From: Cyrtodaria siliqua
Taxonomy: Eukaryota; Mollusca; Bivalvia; Adapedonta; Hiatellidae
DNA length: 64,000 bases
Assembly: GCA_037043455.1 (NCBI GenBank)
Contig: JAWPHD010000128.1
Coordinates: forward strand, 248,001 to 312,000
Direction: 5' to 3'
Every line of letters starts with the position of its first letter. The stretch's first letter is position 1. Shown piece after piece: positions 32,381 through 44,939 of this stretch. Under the pieces are notes generated by a model that was given only the letters and a program-made list of their open reading frames with translations, had not been told where the DNA came from and did no database searches. The position numbers and the translations under genes were made by a program.

Positions 32381-33770
32381 GTAAAGCCTGAAATGTCAAC
32401 AGAGATTTATGCTGCGTAGGCTACAGGTTACAATAAGGGACGTATGAACAATTTGGCAATGAGTTGGTGTGGTGGAAGGTGAAATGGCGGCGCCACAAAG
32501 GATACAAGAAACGTTACAACAAACTAATAAGGACTTGTACCCATGTATAAACAGCATATTGACAGTGCTTCTGTCCATGCCACCAACATCAGCATCATTG
32601 TGAAACTTTAATCTGCGGTCGACAATGAGCAATGGCAAGCTCAGTTTTCTGGTGCTCCTTCACAGTCACATTAAGGACAAGCAAACTGACATACAGAGTG
32701 TGTTAAAAATGTGTTTGCCTCGACCAATTGTAGAAACATGGACTTTTTCTGAGATATGTTATAGACCTACGCATTAGTAGTATCTATTTTATTTGCCATG
32801 GTTGTGCAAAATTTCGGAAGATTTTGAGAGAATAAGTATTCATATAGATATATGTTATTTTGTTCTGTTTGGATGTTTTTGTTGCGGAGTCGCAGATTAA
32901 AAAAGCTCGAAATCGCTGGTTAAAAATATATTGTTTGCTGCTTAAAATACCATCAGAATGCAGGATTTAGCTTCCTTTAAAAAATGGAAATCACGGTGGA
33001 GAATGCCCCTGGACCCCCTAGACCTTGTGCCTACACTTTAGGCACAGCTACTTCCCTGAAGAACAAACGAACAAAAAAATATACAGCTTAAGGTCACTAC
33101 ACTGAGAAAGTTACATTCATTAGGTGAAATGTCCCACTATCTGCAACACTTATGCTGTTTCCCCACTTCCAGATGTGTCATTTAGCAGACCTCTAACAAA
33201 TTGCTCCGAGACAAGTAATTTTACATAACGGTTTTCTACATTACTCGAGTGTCTTACCAAAAATCAATTTACATTTTTAAGAACCCAACATAATTATTTT
33301 GTCAAGAGAAAACAGTGTAGGGAATAACCGGTTGCGTTCTCTCGTTGAAGTATCGCAACTGCCAACAATAATCGGATCAAAGACGAATGAGCAATAATAA
33401 CCAAATATACCACTGAGCGATGAAATACTGGATTTCAGCAGAGCAATAGTAAAATCGAAATTCTACATTTCATGTGGGGATATCATTTTTATTTTGTTCA
33501 AAGTTGACTGAATGATAGCTATATATACTGAATTGATTGTCTGTATTTTTTTGTTTTAATTTACATTCAAAACATTTCTTTTTGTTTGAAAATAACTAAT
33601 AAGCTCAATTATTTCAAGAGAAAATAAGTTGCAGTTTTTCAAAACATTGTTGCACAAAATTCCAGAATAGCTGCATAAAAGGTAATTGTTTTTACATATT
33701 ACTCACTGTTTATTACAATATGTTATAATGTAAACAAAAATTATCGTAGAACAACGAAGTAAAGTTGAAA

Positions 33771-34213
33771 ACTCAAAATGATATTTAAATATAAGCAAAC
33801 AGTTTTCAAGTCAAAATGATACTCGATTAATCAATCAAGATGGGCATTTAATTCTTGATTCAAATTGCAAGATTGCCGTGTGTCCCTTTAAGAAATAGTT
33901 GGAAAACCTGTTATTAGAATTTCTAAGATCAATGTTCAATAGGTCCCCTGGATGAAGTTGCCATGTAATTTCAACAAAATGTCTGCCATAGCAACAATCA
34001 CTTAATCATACAATGCAACGCAACGTTTCATCTAAAAAACAAATTTGTTGGGAGACTGGCACTCTGATTAAAACTCACTCGCGGCGTTGCACCTTAAAGG
34101 GGCACATGGCAATCTTGAAGTTTTTATCAAGCAATAAAATCAGCCTCTGGATATATTAATCCAGTATCATTTTTACTTTAAAACCGCTTGCATATAATTA
34201 AATATTTTTTTGA
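33771..34213. mobile_element. ~440-bp foldback element, copy A
   Basis: Outer arms (tcaaaatgatatttaaatat ... cagttttcaag) pair with the right end (gcttgcatataattaaatat), and the pairing continues through gatactcgattaat / attaatccagtatc and caagattgccgtgtgtccct / ggggcacatggcaatcttg, giving arms of about 100 bp. The cctttaa/ttaaagg ends of the inner part recur elsewhere (39105, 63300, 63475). Confidence 0.8.
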
Positions 34214-34815
34214 TTTAATCGTAATAATACTGCTACATATCAGCCTTTGTGTAGATAATAATTAATAATTAATAATGTATTAAGAGAGTATCCAATCGTA
34301 ATAATACTGCTACATGTCAGCCTTTGTGTAGATAATAATTAATAATGTATTAAGAGAGTATCCAATCGTAATAATACTGCTACATGTCAGCCTTTGTGTA
34401 GATAATAATTAATTATGTATTAAGAGAGTAGCCAATCGTAATAATACTGCTACATGTCAGCCTTTGTGTAGATAATAATTAATAATGTATTAAGAGAGTA
34501 GCCAATCGTTATAATACTGCTACATGTCAGCCTTTGTGTAGATAATAATTAATTATGTATTAAGAGAGTAGCCAATCGTAATAATACTGCTACATGTCAG
34601 CCTTTGTGTAGATAATAATTAATAATGTATTAAGAGAGTATCCAATCGTAATAATACTGCTACATGTCAGCCTTTGTGTAGATAATAATTAATTATGTAT
34701 TAAGAGAGTAGCCAATCGTAATAATACTGCTACATGTCAGCCTTTGTGTAGATAATAATTAATAATGTATTAAGAGAGTAGCCAATCGTAATAATACTGC
34801 TACATGTCAGCCTTT
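34213..34815. repeat. 70-bp tandem array, ~9 units
   Basis: The unit taataatactgctacatgtc, agcctttgtgtagataataa, ttaataatgtattaagagag plus tagccaatcg repeats with a 70-bp period at about 34245, 34315, 34385 and on to 34805. Units differ in attaataat versus attaattat and in agtagcc versus agtatcc. It sits exactly between the two segmental copies. Confidence 0.95.
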
Positions 34816-34887
34816 TTAAACATTCACTTTTTGTAATGCTAATGCAGCCACTCTGAATTTAACGTAGAACGTAGGAAATACACATAC

Positions 34888-35371
34888 TATACTGAGCAAA
34901 AATAGAAACGTCCCTCCCTGTTTAAGTAAAGATTTCTTGAAATCCAATTATCGTTAATAACAAGGGACCACCATTTGCACGAATACATGCAACGAGTGTG
35001 ACCACCATTTGCACGAATACATGCAACGAGTGTGACCACCATTTGCACGAATACATGCAATGTATTTGTGCAAATGGTGGTCACACTCGTTATTAACGAT
35101 AATTAATGCAGGTGACAAATTCTGAATTAAACTCGATGTCCTAAACATTACATAACGAGTGTCTGATATTTTGTGATTTTTGATTTTGACCCCTACCGAC
35201 TTCGGCAGAGTATCACTCTGAAAGTTCTCGTGCTAGCAGATTTAGTGAAATGATATCGATCCACAAATGAATAAACTTTATGCTTGATTATGATTTATAA
35301 CTGTAATCCTTTTGGATTTTTGGAAATCTTTACTTAAACAGGGAGGAACGTTTCTATTTTTGCTCAGTATA
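34888..35371. mobile_element. mariner-type MITE, copy B (three hairpin arms)
   Basis: Same TIRs as copy A. Here the ccaccatttgcacgaataca arm occurs three times before its inverse at about 35060-35095, against two in copy A. Confidence 0.88.
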
Positions 35372-35454
35372 TTAACATCATGATCATCACTACTGAATTT
35401 TTTTTTAAAGTTGTTATCATCCATTGTCTGAAAAATAGGCACAGTAGAATCTCA

Positions 35455-35733
35455 CATTACGTGGTCTGAGTATTAACGTCCTTACCCCATCCAACCCCTT
35501 CTCCAAAAATCGAAAACGGGGTTGGCTCAGGGGTTGATGAAACAAAACCTTAATTTCGGCTTAAAAAGTTTGTATATTGTAAAATGAAAACATGTAATAG
35601 GTAATTTTAAACAGATTATCAAATTTTAAGAAAAAAAGTTTTAAACATGTTTTATTGTCGAAATATCCATTATTTAATCCTGCTAATTTAAGTTTCCCAT
35701 CGCTTAATGGAATTAAGGTGGGACCACGTAATG
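35455..35733. mobile_element. MITE with TIR cattacgtggtccca, copy 2
   Basis: Counterpart of 32109-32380 within segmental copy B; the left TIR has diverged slightly (cattacgtggtctga). Confidence 0.85.
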
Positions 35734-37154
35734 GTAAAGCCTGAAATGTCAACAGAGATTTATGCTGCGTAGGCTACAGGTTACAATAAGGGACAAATGA
35801 ACAATTTGGCAATGAGTTGGTGTGGTGGAAGGTGAAATGGGGGCGCCACAAAGGATACAAGAAACATTACAACAAACTAATAAGGACTTGTACCCATGTA
35901 TAAACAGCATATTGACAGTGCTTCTGTCCATGCCACCAACATCAGCATCATTGTGAAACTATCTGTGGTCGACAATGAGCAATGGCAAGCTCAGTTTTCT
36001 GGTGCTCCTTCACAGTCACATTAAGGACAAGCAAATTGACATACAGAGTGTGTTAAAAATGTGTTTGCCTCGACCAAATGTAGAAACATGGACTTTTTCT
36101 GAGATATGTTATAGACCTACGCATTAGTAGTATCTATTTTATTTGCCATGGTTGTGCAAAATTTCGAAAGATTTTGAGAGAATAAGTATTCATATACATA
36201 TATGTTATTTTGTTCTGTTTGGATGTTTTGTTGCGGAGTCGCAGATTAAAAAAGCTTGAAATCGCTGGTTAAAAAATATATTGTTTGCTGCTTAAAATAC
36301 CATCAGAATGCAGGATTTAGCTTCCTTTAAAAAATGGAAATCACGGTGGAGAATGCCCCTGGACCCCCTTAGACCTTGTGCCTACACTTTTGGCACAGCT
36401 ACTTCCCTGAAGAACAAACGAACAAAAAAATATACAGCTTAAGGTCACTACATTGAGAAAGTTACATTCATTAGGTGAAATGTGCCACTATCTGCAACAC
36501 TTATGCTGTTTCCCCACTTCCAGATGTGTCACTTACCAGACCTCTAACAAATTGCTCCGAGACAAATAATTTTACATAACGGCTTTCTACATGTTAAATG
36601 GACATTACTCGAGTGTCTTACCAAATATCAATTTACATTTTTAAGAACCCAACGTAATTATTTTGTCAAGAAAAACCGTGTAGGAAATAACCGGTTGTGT
36701 TCTCTCGTTGAAGTATCGCAACTGCCAACAATAATCGGATCAAAGACGAATGAGCAATAATAACCAAATATACCACTGAGCGATGAAATACTGGATTTCA
36801 GCAGAGCAATAGTAAAATCGAAATTCTACATTTCATGTGGGGATATCATTTTTATTTTGTTCAAAGTTGACTGAATGATAGCTATATATACTGAATTGAT
36901 TGTCTATATTTTTTTGTGTTAATTTACATTCAAAACATTTTTTTTTGTTTGAAAATAACTAATAAGCTCAATTATTTCAATAGCTTGGAAAAGTTCTTAG
37001 AAAATAAGTTGCAGTTTTTCAAAACACTGTTGCACACAATTCCAGAATAGCTGCATAAAAGGTAATTGTTTTTGCATATTACTCACTGTTTATTACAATA
37101 TGTTATAATGTAAACAAAAATTATCGTAGAACAACGAAGGAAAGTTGAAAACTC

Positions 37155-37597
37155 AAAATGATATTTAAATATAATGCAAACAGTTTTCAAGTCAAAATGA
37201 TACTGGATTAATCAATCAAGATGGCCATTTAATTCTTGATACAAATTGCAAGATTGCCGTGTGTCCCTTTAAGAAATAGTTGGAAAAACCGTTGTTATAA
37301 TTTCTAAGATCAATGTTCCATAGGTCCCCTGGATGAAGTTGCCATGTAATTTCAACAAAATGTCTGCCATAGCAACAATCACTTAATCATACAATGCAGC
37401 GCAATGTTTCATCTAAAAAAACAAATTTGTTGGGAGACTGGCACTCTGGCTAAAACTCATTGGCAGCGTTGCACTTTAAAGGGGCACATGGCAATCTTGA
37501 AGATTTTATCAAGCAATAAAATTAGCCTCTGGATTTATTAATCCAGTATCATTTTTACTTTAAAACTGCTTGGATATAATTAAATAATTTTTTGAGT
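37155..37597. mobile_element. ~440-bp foldback element, copy B
   Basis: Counterpart of 33771-34213 with the same arms and a few point differences. Confidence 0.8.
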
Positions 37598-37765
37598 TTT
37601 CATATTTTTTTCCTGTTCATGGGTTTGAATACATCATTGTTGCAATATTATCAACAGCTTATAATATGAAAAAACAGTTTGCTCGGAACTATTTTAACAA
37701 TTAATATTAATGACTTTAATAATGCAGATCATGAAGAAAAACTAATGGGATGTCACAAGTTTAAA
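37598..37765. other. Short non-coding spacer
   Basis: AT-rich sequence between the segmental duplication and the modular element. Confidence 0.4.
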
Positions 37766-39085
37766 ACAAGAGGCCCGTGAGGGCCTGTATCGCTCTACTT
37801 GCTATATGGTGTCCATGGTGGGGTGGTGGTGGATAGAAGGATTGTGTGTCAGATATGGCAGTTAACAAACTAGTTTTTTTATCAAATGTCTTCAGTTATC
37901 AAGATATAGGAGGAGGGATGTATTTTGCTCAAGTTTGGCTAGCTTTAAAACAAATGAAACTTTCGTTAATATAAACACTCAAACCAAGTTTGACATGTGA
38001 CCCAGGGTCACCATTTTAACAAATTCGGAAGAGGACCATAAGCTGAGTGTAAATACAAATTAAATATTCAACCGTTGGCTCTTGTAATTTCAGAGAACAA
38101 GATTTTATAAGTTTGTCCCTATAAATGTCTTGTAAAACACGTGACACCGGGAACAGGGCCAAATTTGACTCCAGGGTCACCATTCAAACAAACTTGGTAG
38201 AAGACAATAAGCTGGGTGTAAATACAAAATATTAAACCCTTGACTCTTGTAGTTTCAGAGAAGTAGGTTTTTAAAGTTTTTCCCTATATATATATGTATA
38301 TGTAAAACTGTGACCCCTGGGGCGGGGCCAAATTAGACCCTAGGATCACCATTTGAAAAAACTTTTTACAGGAACATATTAAGCTGATAATAAGTACAAT
38401 ATAATATTAAACCTTTAGCTGCTGCAGTTTCAGAGAGGAAGATTTTTTAAGTTTTTCCCTATGTCAGTCTATGTAAATCTGTGTCCCTGGGGCAGATCGA
38501 GCCAAAACAAACAATACAAGTTTTTAAATGTGTTTTATTGTCGAAACTTCTGTTTAAATCCTGCTAATAAAAGCTTTCCCATCGTTTAAGGGAATTAGCT
38601 TTCAATGATATTAACAATCTGGTAAAGTTTGGTAAAGATCGGATGAAAAATGAAGTCCCTATCATCTTAACGAGGCAAAATATAGCATTTTTAATTAAAT
38701 CAAGGGCCACATTATTAACTCCATTGTTACTGGTTTTGATTTGGCTGGTTTTAGAACCTGTCTGAGCTTTCATTGACACTAACAATCTGGTAAAGTTTGG
38801 TAAAGATCGGATGAAAAATGAAGGCCCTATCATCTTAACGAGGCAAAATATAGCATTTTTAACTAAATCAAGGCCCATTATTCTGCTGTTACTGGTTGGA
38901 TATGGCTGGTTTTCGAACTTGTCCAAGTTTTCACCAATATTAACAATCTGGTAAAGTTTGGTAAAGATCAGATGAAAAATGAAGGCCCTATCGTCTTAAC
39001 GAGACAAAAGTTAACGATGGACGGACGACAGGCGGACGGACGATTGACAACTTAGCATCCCATAAGCTCTAATGGAGATAAAAAT
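37766..39085 (+). repeat. Modular bivalve-type repeat (acaagaggcccgtgagggcc)
   Basis: It begins acaagaggcccgtgagggcc and tgtatcgctctact, a start I associate with abundant bivalve repeats, and ends with a cggacgacaggcggacggac tract and cataagctctaa. The interior holds two module types: about 170-bp units with ccagggtcaccat (near 38000, 38170, 38340) and about 190-bp units with aatctggtaaagtttggtaa (38620, 38790, 38945). A cattacgtggtcc-MITE fragment (38525-38605) lies between the two. The 120-codon minus ORF is a repeat by-product. Confidence 0.75.
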
Positions 39086-40924
39086 CAAGATTGCAATGTG
39101 TCCCTTTAAAACTGTGTTGCATGTTAATTCTAGGTTTATGCTTTTTATATATAATCAGTGCATGTTTTCCGCGCAGCTCAGAACGGCTATTACATTATAG
39201 CAATAAATGCAAATTCTATAACTGAACTTGGTGGAAATGGAGTTACATTTTTATTACCGAATGTTCACTCTTTGATAAATTCAGGCTAGACATTTAGCAT
39301 AAATGTACAATTTTTGAACAGGTTCCAGTAATGAAACTTTCAGTTTTTTTGCTTCAATAATTTGTCATACTTATTCTATAATGTATTATGTTGTATGTTT
39401 AAATGTGGTTATAAAATAATTTGAATCTGAGCAGTCCATGATTTAATATATGCCATTTAAATTATCATTTAAGTGTGCAACAGTCAGGCGGGTACCAGGA
39501 GGCTTTTCCCCATTAGACAAGATTGGGTTTAACCGTGCTAGTGGGGTCCGGGAAGCAGGCTCCCCTGGATTTTTTTTTATTAAAATAAAGATGCCAAATT
39601 GTGCGTTTTGGCATATTTTGGTAGCAAAATGATGAACCAAAAATAAACAAATTTTCTTACAGATTTGATATTTTTACTACACAAGAGTAAATTAGTGTCA
39701 TGCAATCAAATTCCATAAAATTGTCAGCTATGATGATGATGTATGTTCAAATGATGTATAAAATACGGTAAAAAATGTTTGCATCTCAGATTTTCATTAC
39801 GCAGCTGCGTATCTGCATATAGGCAGGTATATATGCGCCTGACAGTTATTTTGAAAACAACCTAATGTACAAGATGCTTAAATATTTATATAAATATCAT
39901 TTCTAGATTTAACATTTACATATCTGTTAGCTGATATCATTTCCTAATGTAATATTTATACAAATGTTTATAGCTTATATCGTTTCCGAATGCAAACTTG
40001 CTCATGCGACCACGCTTTTGTGACCCCTTTCGAGTCCCCCCGATCATTTTACTTCTGTGCACTAAGCGACTTTTGCCTAAGGCGGCTACTGAGTGACCGT
40101 CGGTTTTCACACCAAATGCGACCGCTGTATATAATGGGATAAGTTGACTATAAAATCGTAAATATTGGCTTTAACTGTGTCCAAATTACGCCTTTATTTT
40201 TGCTAACAAAAGAAATGAGAAAAGTGCAAACAACAGTTTTTGTTGCAAGACAATCGTATCAATCACAACTTTTCGGTCATTTCTGATTAAAGGATTATTA
40301 TTTAAGGATATTAGCTGAATGTTCATGTTGATTGGTCTCGCAAGATTCGAGATAAAAACTGACCTTGACTTTTTTAGGGAAAACAAACCTTCAATTTCCT
40401 TCACTTATGCAAAATTACCGAATATAGTCAACAGATGATCGTTCAATTAGGTCTACACAATCTTGCAAGAAATAATGTTTGAAACAAAACTGATTTCCCT
40501 CTGCCCGACAACAGTATCATACATGTTTTTACAACGTAATTTTCAGCTGAATACTTTTGCTTTTGTCATGGTACTTTATTAAGCGGACTAAAATTCGGAT
40601 AGCGCTATTTTCTGGGTTTATATTCGTTCTATTCAACGACCATTTTATTAAGCAACCATTTATACACATAGAGTGGTCGCTTAATACAAGTTTTACTGTA
40701 TTTATATAAATGTCAGCTTTTATCATTTTCATAGTAAACGGAAACTAAACAATACATACCATCATTTTGATCCTATGCGTCAAAGGTACTACAATGTTAA
40801 TATTATGAAAGAGTTATTTGATACTATATATTTTAGTCTTGTTTCAGATTTCCTCAAAGAAATCAGGCTATATAAATCATTATAATGTTTTCTTATATAT
40901 ATTTACTTGTTTATATACCCGTTG
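39086..40924. other. Non-coding, nothing recognised beyond short hairpins
   Basis: 39085-39110 carries caagattgcaatgtgtccct, a fragment of the foldback-element arm. Around 40575-40700 is an inverted ttaagcg / cgcttaa hairpin. The remainder is AT-rich without genes. Confidence 0.4.
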
Positions 40925-41120
40925 ACGGGCATTTGTTGATTTACATATATAGTTTATATTACTACCATAACATCCCTTATTTTTTAATAGTTTTATCTTG
41001 ATATATTTACATAAATTTTTAATTACTACTTAATTTCTTCATCTTTCGTCGGTTTTTGCGCACAATATGACCTATTTATGTGTTGACGTGCCGTAAAACA
41101 CCATTCATTCATTCATTCCA
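40925..41120 (+). repeat. SINE/LINE 3' end with (attc)n tail, copy 1
   Basis: Matches 52785-52977 over about 190 bp (attactaccataacatccct, ggtttttgcgcacaatatga, gttgacgtgccgtaaaacac). It ends caccat(tcat)n. The cgtaaaacaccat end also closes SINE V at 9090 and a fragment near 50200. Confidence 0.75.
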
Positions 41121-41528
41121 TCATTTTGATTAAAATGGACAATTTTGCAAAACATACAATTAAGATTCAAGACAACTTAATTATAGACTTTGCATTCAGC
41201 CTGTCATCAAAAGAACTATATCTGGGAAACATCCTCATGTGGACCCAGAAACTAATATTATATTTATATATATAGAGATGATCTCTCTTATTTCAAAATA
41301 AGCCACACAATCAATATGCCGAGATATAGATGAAATAAAAACATACAGGTAATTGATTGATTTAGTGTAAATAAGCCTGGCAATTGAATCAGTACCAATA
41401 CAGAAGTACATTATGCTCTGAGTGAGCATCTACATGAGCTCACACTTAATCAATATCATCAGCGTTTATCTGGTGACATGATGTCCCTTCTACATGCATG
41501 GACAACTTTTCATGCCATACCATATTAA

Positions 41529-41912
41529 ACAGTCTATTGAATTGTTTTAGAATTATTCTATATTTAGAATTTTGTGATTTTTGGTTTCAAGAAACTACTC
41601 ACTGAGAGGTAACAAACAGTCTTAATCTGTTTCTCACGGCAATTTAAATGCTCATGCAGTCAATTCTCATAACACCGGGATGTGATGTCATAATACCAGA
41701 AAGTGATGTCAATCAAATGAAAATATGAATGAAGCATTCTGATTGGTTCAGTGATAAAGATTGGACCAACAAAAGCAGTTAATTTAAAACTCATTACATT
41801 CTCAGAACACACTGAGGTTTTACTTGACATTGAGTAATGAGGTTCTTGAAATCCAGAAACACAAAATTCTAATAATAGAATAATTCTAAAATGATTGAAT
41901 AGACTGTCAACA
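41529..41912. mobile_element. 384-bp foldback element
   Basis: Left arm cagtctattgaattgtttta ... gaaactactcactgag pairs with right arm ... caatgattgaatagactg in inverse over about 75 bp. The shorter middle is non-coding. Confidence 0.8.
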
Positions 41913-42972
41913 ATGACAAAATAAAAAATCACCAGGATAGAGGACTCGGATTGCAAAAATCGTCAAGATTAATGGATTAACGGATTAATGGTGAAATCCA
42001 AGTATCAGGGAAAACCGAATGAAATAAACAAAAATTTACGATAAACAGCAAAGAAATATATTTGTAAGAAAATCTTACTGTTTTCATTTTGCTTCAACAC
42101 GAATTCATGAACATGCGAATAAATCAGTGACCCAGTGATTCTATAACTTAAGATCACGTGGAAATTATGCGATCTACAGTATATGCACCAGTCCGAACTT
42201 CAGGCTACAACACTATGGAAATATTCGTTAATTATATGGCATATTTTTCTGATTCTGCATCTTGAAGAAGGAAAACCTGCTTTATAATTTGTCTTCCGAG
42301 TTTGCTCATGACACACTGTGCCAAAACAATTATCAAACACACACAACTATCAGAATCACAGAAAATATATATTAATCAGAATCACAGAAAATATATATTA
42401 AGAGATAGTTTCATGATCATAGATACAGATCAATTCACATTCGTAAAAGTTGTGACCACAATAAATACATCTGTTTACATATATCCTTATATAATGATAT
42501 AATTTTCCTGTAATTAATAATTTATTACACAATAAACAGTGTTCAATCTAGGCTGCGCCATTGCGCCATTGACCCCTTTGCGACTGAAATGGCGCAATTT
42601 CTCATAAAGAATGGGCCCGCCGGGCGCACTCGATCGGCGATGGTAATTTTCGTTAATTTTGGTCATTTTCTCCCATTCTGCTATTTAGGCAAACCGCGTG
42701 CACCTGCTGACTGTGTTGCGATCGATCAACTTAAAAACTTAACTGTACAGTATTTTTACATAGTAAATACAGAGTAACCCGTCTTATTCTTAAAGCTACA
42801 GACGCCCTATATCAATAGATTTCTTCTTTGTAGGCGTGTCTTTATTTGTAACTTCATGTTCACCAGCTCATGTCGAAATCGGGTATTTAAGCAAGCAAAT
42901 ATAGCGCATAAAATCATTTACTGTATATACATCGACCAGTGCACATCGTACCTATACACAGGTAACAGTAAT
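41913..42972. other. Non-coding, one 26-bp two-copy repeat
   Basis: atcagaatcacagaaaatat is doubled at 42351-42402. Nothing else was identified; 42550-42620 is GC-richer (gcgccattgcgccattg). Confidence 0.4.
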
Positions 42973-43047
42973 TTTTTCGGGGCTCGAACACACGACCTTC
43001 TGATTTCAAGACCTGTGCTCTATCCACTGAACTACAACGCTACTTGA
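42973..43047 (-). repeat. tRNA-like sequence, probably SINE head or pseudogene
   Basis: On the minus strand it shows a D-arm-like tagttcagtggatagagc and a B box gtgttcgagccccg at the right spacing. The acceptor and anticodon stems do not pair well, so a functional tRNA is unlikely. Confidence 0.5.
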
Positions 43048-43319
43048 GAAAATAGTATACTAACTACCATATATTATGAGGCAAAATAACTTAACATATT
43101 AGAACGCAACTAAAGGTGGTTCAATAAATATGCAGTCCATATTGTCGCAAGTGTAAATTAACATTGCCTGGTGTAATACTGTATCTTATCAATATGAAAC
43201 TAATACTTCGTCTCAAATCAACCATATCGCGACTTGTTATTAGCGCTTGATGTGTTTTATGCGCGCTCTTGTTATTACGTAATGCCTATTTAGTGTTAAA
43301 ATGCTACAAAATACCAATA

Positions 43320-43397
43320 AATAGCAGTGGTCTAGAGGTTCAGCATACATCTTTAAAATCTTATAAGTGCAAGACGATGGTTCAAATCCCGTTCCGG
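43320..43397 (+). repeat. tRNA-like sequence, probably SINE head or pseudogene
   Basis: A box-like gtggtctagaggttcagca and B box ggttcaaatcccg are spaced as in a tRNA, but the cloverleaf does not close. It lies about 270 bp from a similar sequence in opposite orientation. Confidence 0.4.
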
Positions 43398-43734
43398 GCA
43401 ACTATATTTTATCACATATATTCTGGAGCCGTATATTTATCGATGTTACCTGAACTGAGGTTAAATAAAAATGTGAAATTTTACGCATCGATTTCTCCTT
43501 ATATACCGACTCTTGGGGTGTTCGTAGATTTGAAACTACTTCACACGATTCATGAGTTATTACCAGTTAAAATAAGGCTTTAACCATGTTTGTATAAATT
43601 GTAATTGTTCATCACTACTTGAAATTATGTTTTACCTATAACCAGCCTATTATGCTCTTCTCACTGTACTGTGCAATGGTATAATTGTTGTGAAGTTCAC
43701 AAATTATGAAGGTATGGTCATGAGTTAAAATCTG

Positions 43735-44830
43735 CCTATATCTTGCCCAAATGTGCCTATCTGCCTACTGTCTCTTGCTCAAATTGCTTTATTTCTTGTC
43801 TAATTTCCCCCATAATTTCATTACTATACTATCGATTTTTGGCCAAACCTCATTTTTTCTTGTCCAAATCTCCATATTTCAGGGGTCGAATTTCACAAAT
43901 TTAGCCGCTAGCTAAAAATATCCAGTGACTAAAAAATCTACTAGCTGAAATCGGTTCTCACTAGCATTTTTATTCAAGTAATAACGGGATGTAAATTCTG
44001 TTGAATAACACATTAACAATACGTAATATCGAATTTACGTACTGATGATTGGAGGTCGCTTGCGTGGACACGGCAACACTCGCACCATATCTACGTGCAG
44101 ACGTTATTGCTAATAACCTTCCCCAGCGTAATATTGAGTTCTAGCTCTCCCATCGCGATACTGTTTATAGTGACGCTGTGATGGCTATTGTTTCTCTCGG
44201 TGCCGTTGTTGTAACTGTCATACTATTTTCTCCGCGTTCGCTCGACTCTATCTCATCATTTTGTCTTTTGAAAAACGAAGTGATTTTGCGAGCAGACGAT
44301 TCTGCAATGATAATTGATTGTGTAACGTCCCGAGTTATCTTATAAGAAGCTGATATCGACTCATTACGTATAGACGCTTGCACTAGTCTTGTTTACTGGA
44401 TAAGCGTCAATCTGATACAGACTGCATTTACTTATTTTCGTTTGACAATGAAGTTACCCAAATAATCATGTGGAATTGGAGATAGGTTTGACTACATATT
44501 ATGTCGTCGGACCATTTGTTGGTTCTGTCAGTATGTCCTGGGTGATATTCAATCAAGTGTGCGCTATTTATTTCTACTCGCAGAAAAAAGCAAGTGCTCG
44601 AAATTTTCAGTAGCAATCTGAAAAATCAACTCGCATTTTGCGAGTCCGTAAGAGTGAAATTCGACCCCTGATATTTCTATCAAATCTCCCTACTATTTCC
44701 TGTCAAATCTCCCTACTATTTCCTGTCAAATCTCCATATTTCTTGCCAAATTTCCCTACCATTTCTTGCCCAAATCTCCCTACTATTTCCTGTCAAATCT
44801 CCCTATGTCTTGTCCAAGTTTCCACGGTGT
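43735..44830. repeat. ~24-bp minisatellite split by a 791-bp TIR element
   Basis: Units of the type tctccctactatttcctgtc plus aaa flank the element at 43880-44670 on both sides (43735-43879, divergent; 44671-44830, more regular). Confidence 0.8.
43880..44670. mobile_element. hAT-like element, TIR CAGGGGTCGAATTTCAC
   Basis: Perfect 17-bp TIRs caggggtcgaatttcac and gtgaaattcgacccctg. The target duplication is atattt (43874-43879 and 44671-44676), 6 bp. The interior carries no transposase; the 72-codon minus ORF is not recognisable. Confidence 0.8.
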
Positions 44831-44939
44831 GTACTATCATCCCTGGACACACAACTTATAAAGCATCACAAAAACATTTTATATCACACCTGGACAAGCC
44901 TTTTACTTGTCCTTGAAGGCTTGAATTTATTTTTTTATC

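Larger units (their letters stand above)
31151..34213. repeat. Segmental duplication, copy A
   Basis: From ttaagagagtagccaatcg to the foldback element that ends near 34213, this region repeats at 34774-37597 in the same order and orientation at about 95% identity by eye. It contains a SINE (31275-31562) absent from copy B, a mariner-type MITE, a cattacgtggtcc MITE and a foldback element. No gene was recognised. Confidence 0.92.
34774..37597. repeat. Segmental duplication, copy B
   Basis: Parallel to copy A (31151-34213), without the SINE. Small differences include a third hairpin arm in the mariner-type MITE and two short insertions near 36590 and 36985 relative to A. No gene recognised. Confidence 0.92.

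Noticed and set aside
38564..38926. 120-codon minus ORF with an internal repeat
   Set aside because: Produced by the ~190-bp modules of the modular element; no conserved domain.
42973..43047. Functional tRNA gene
   Set aside because: A- and B-box-like elements are present, but the acceptor and anticodon stems do not pair.
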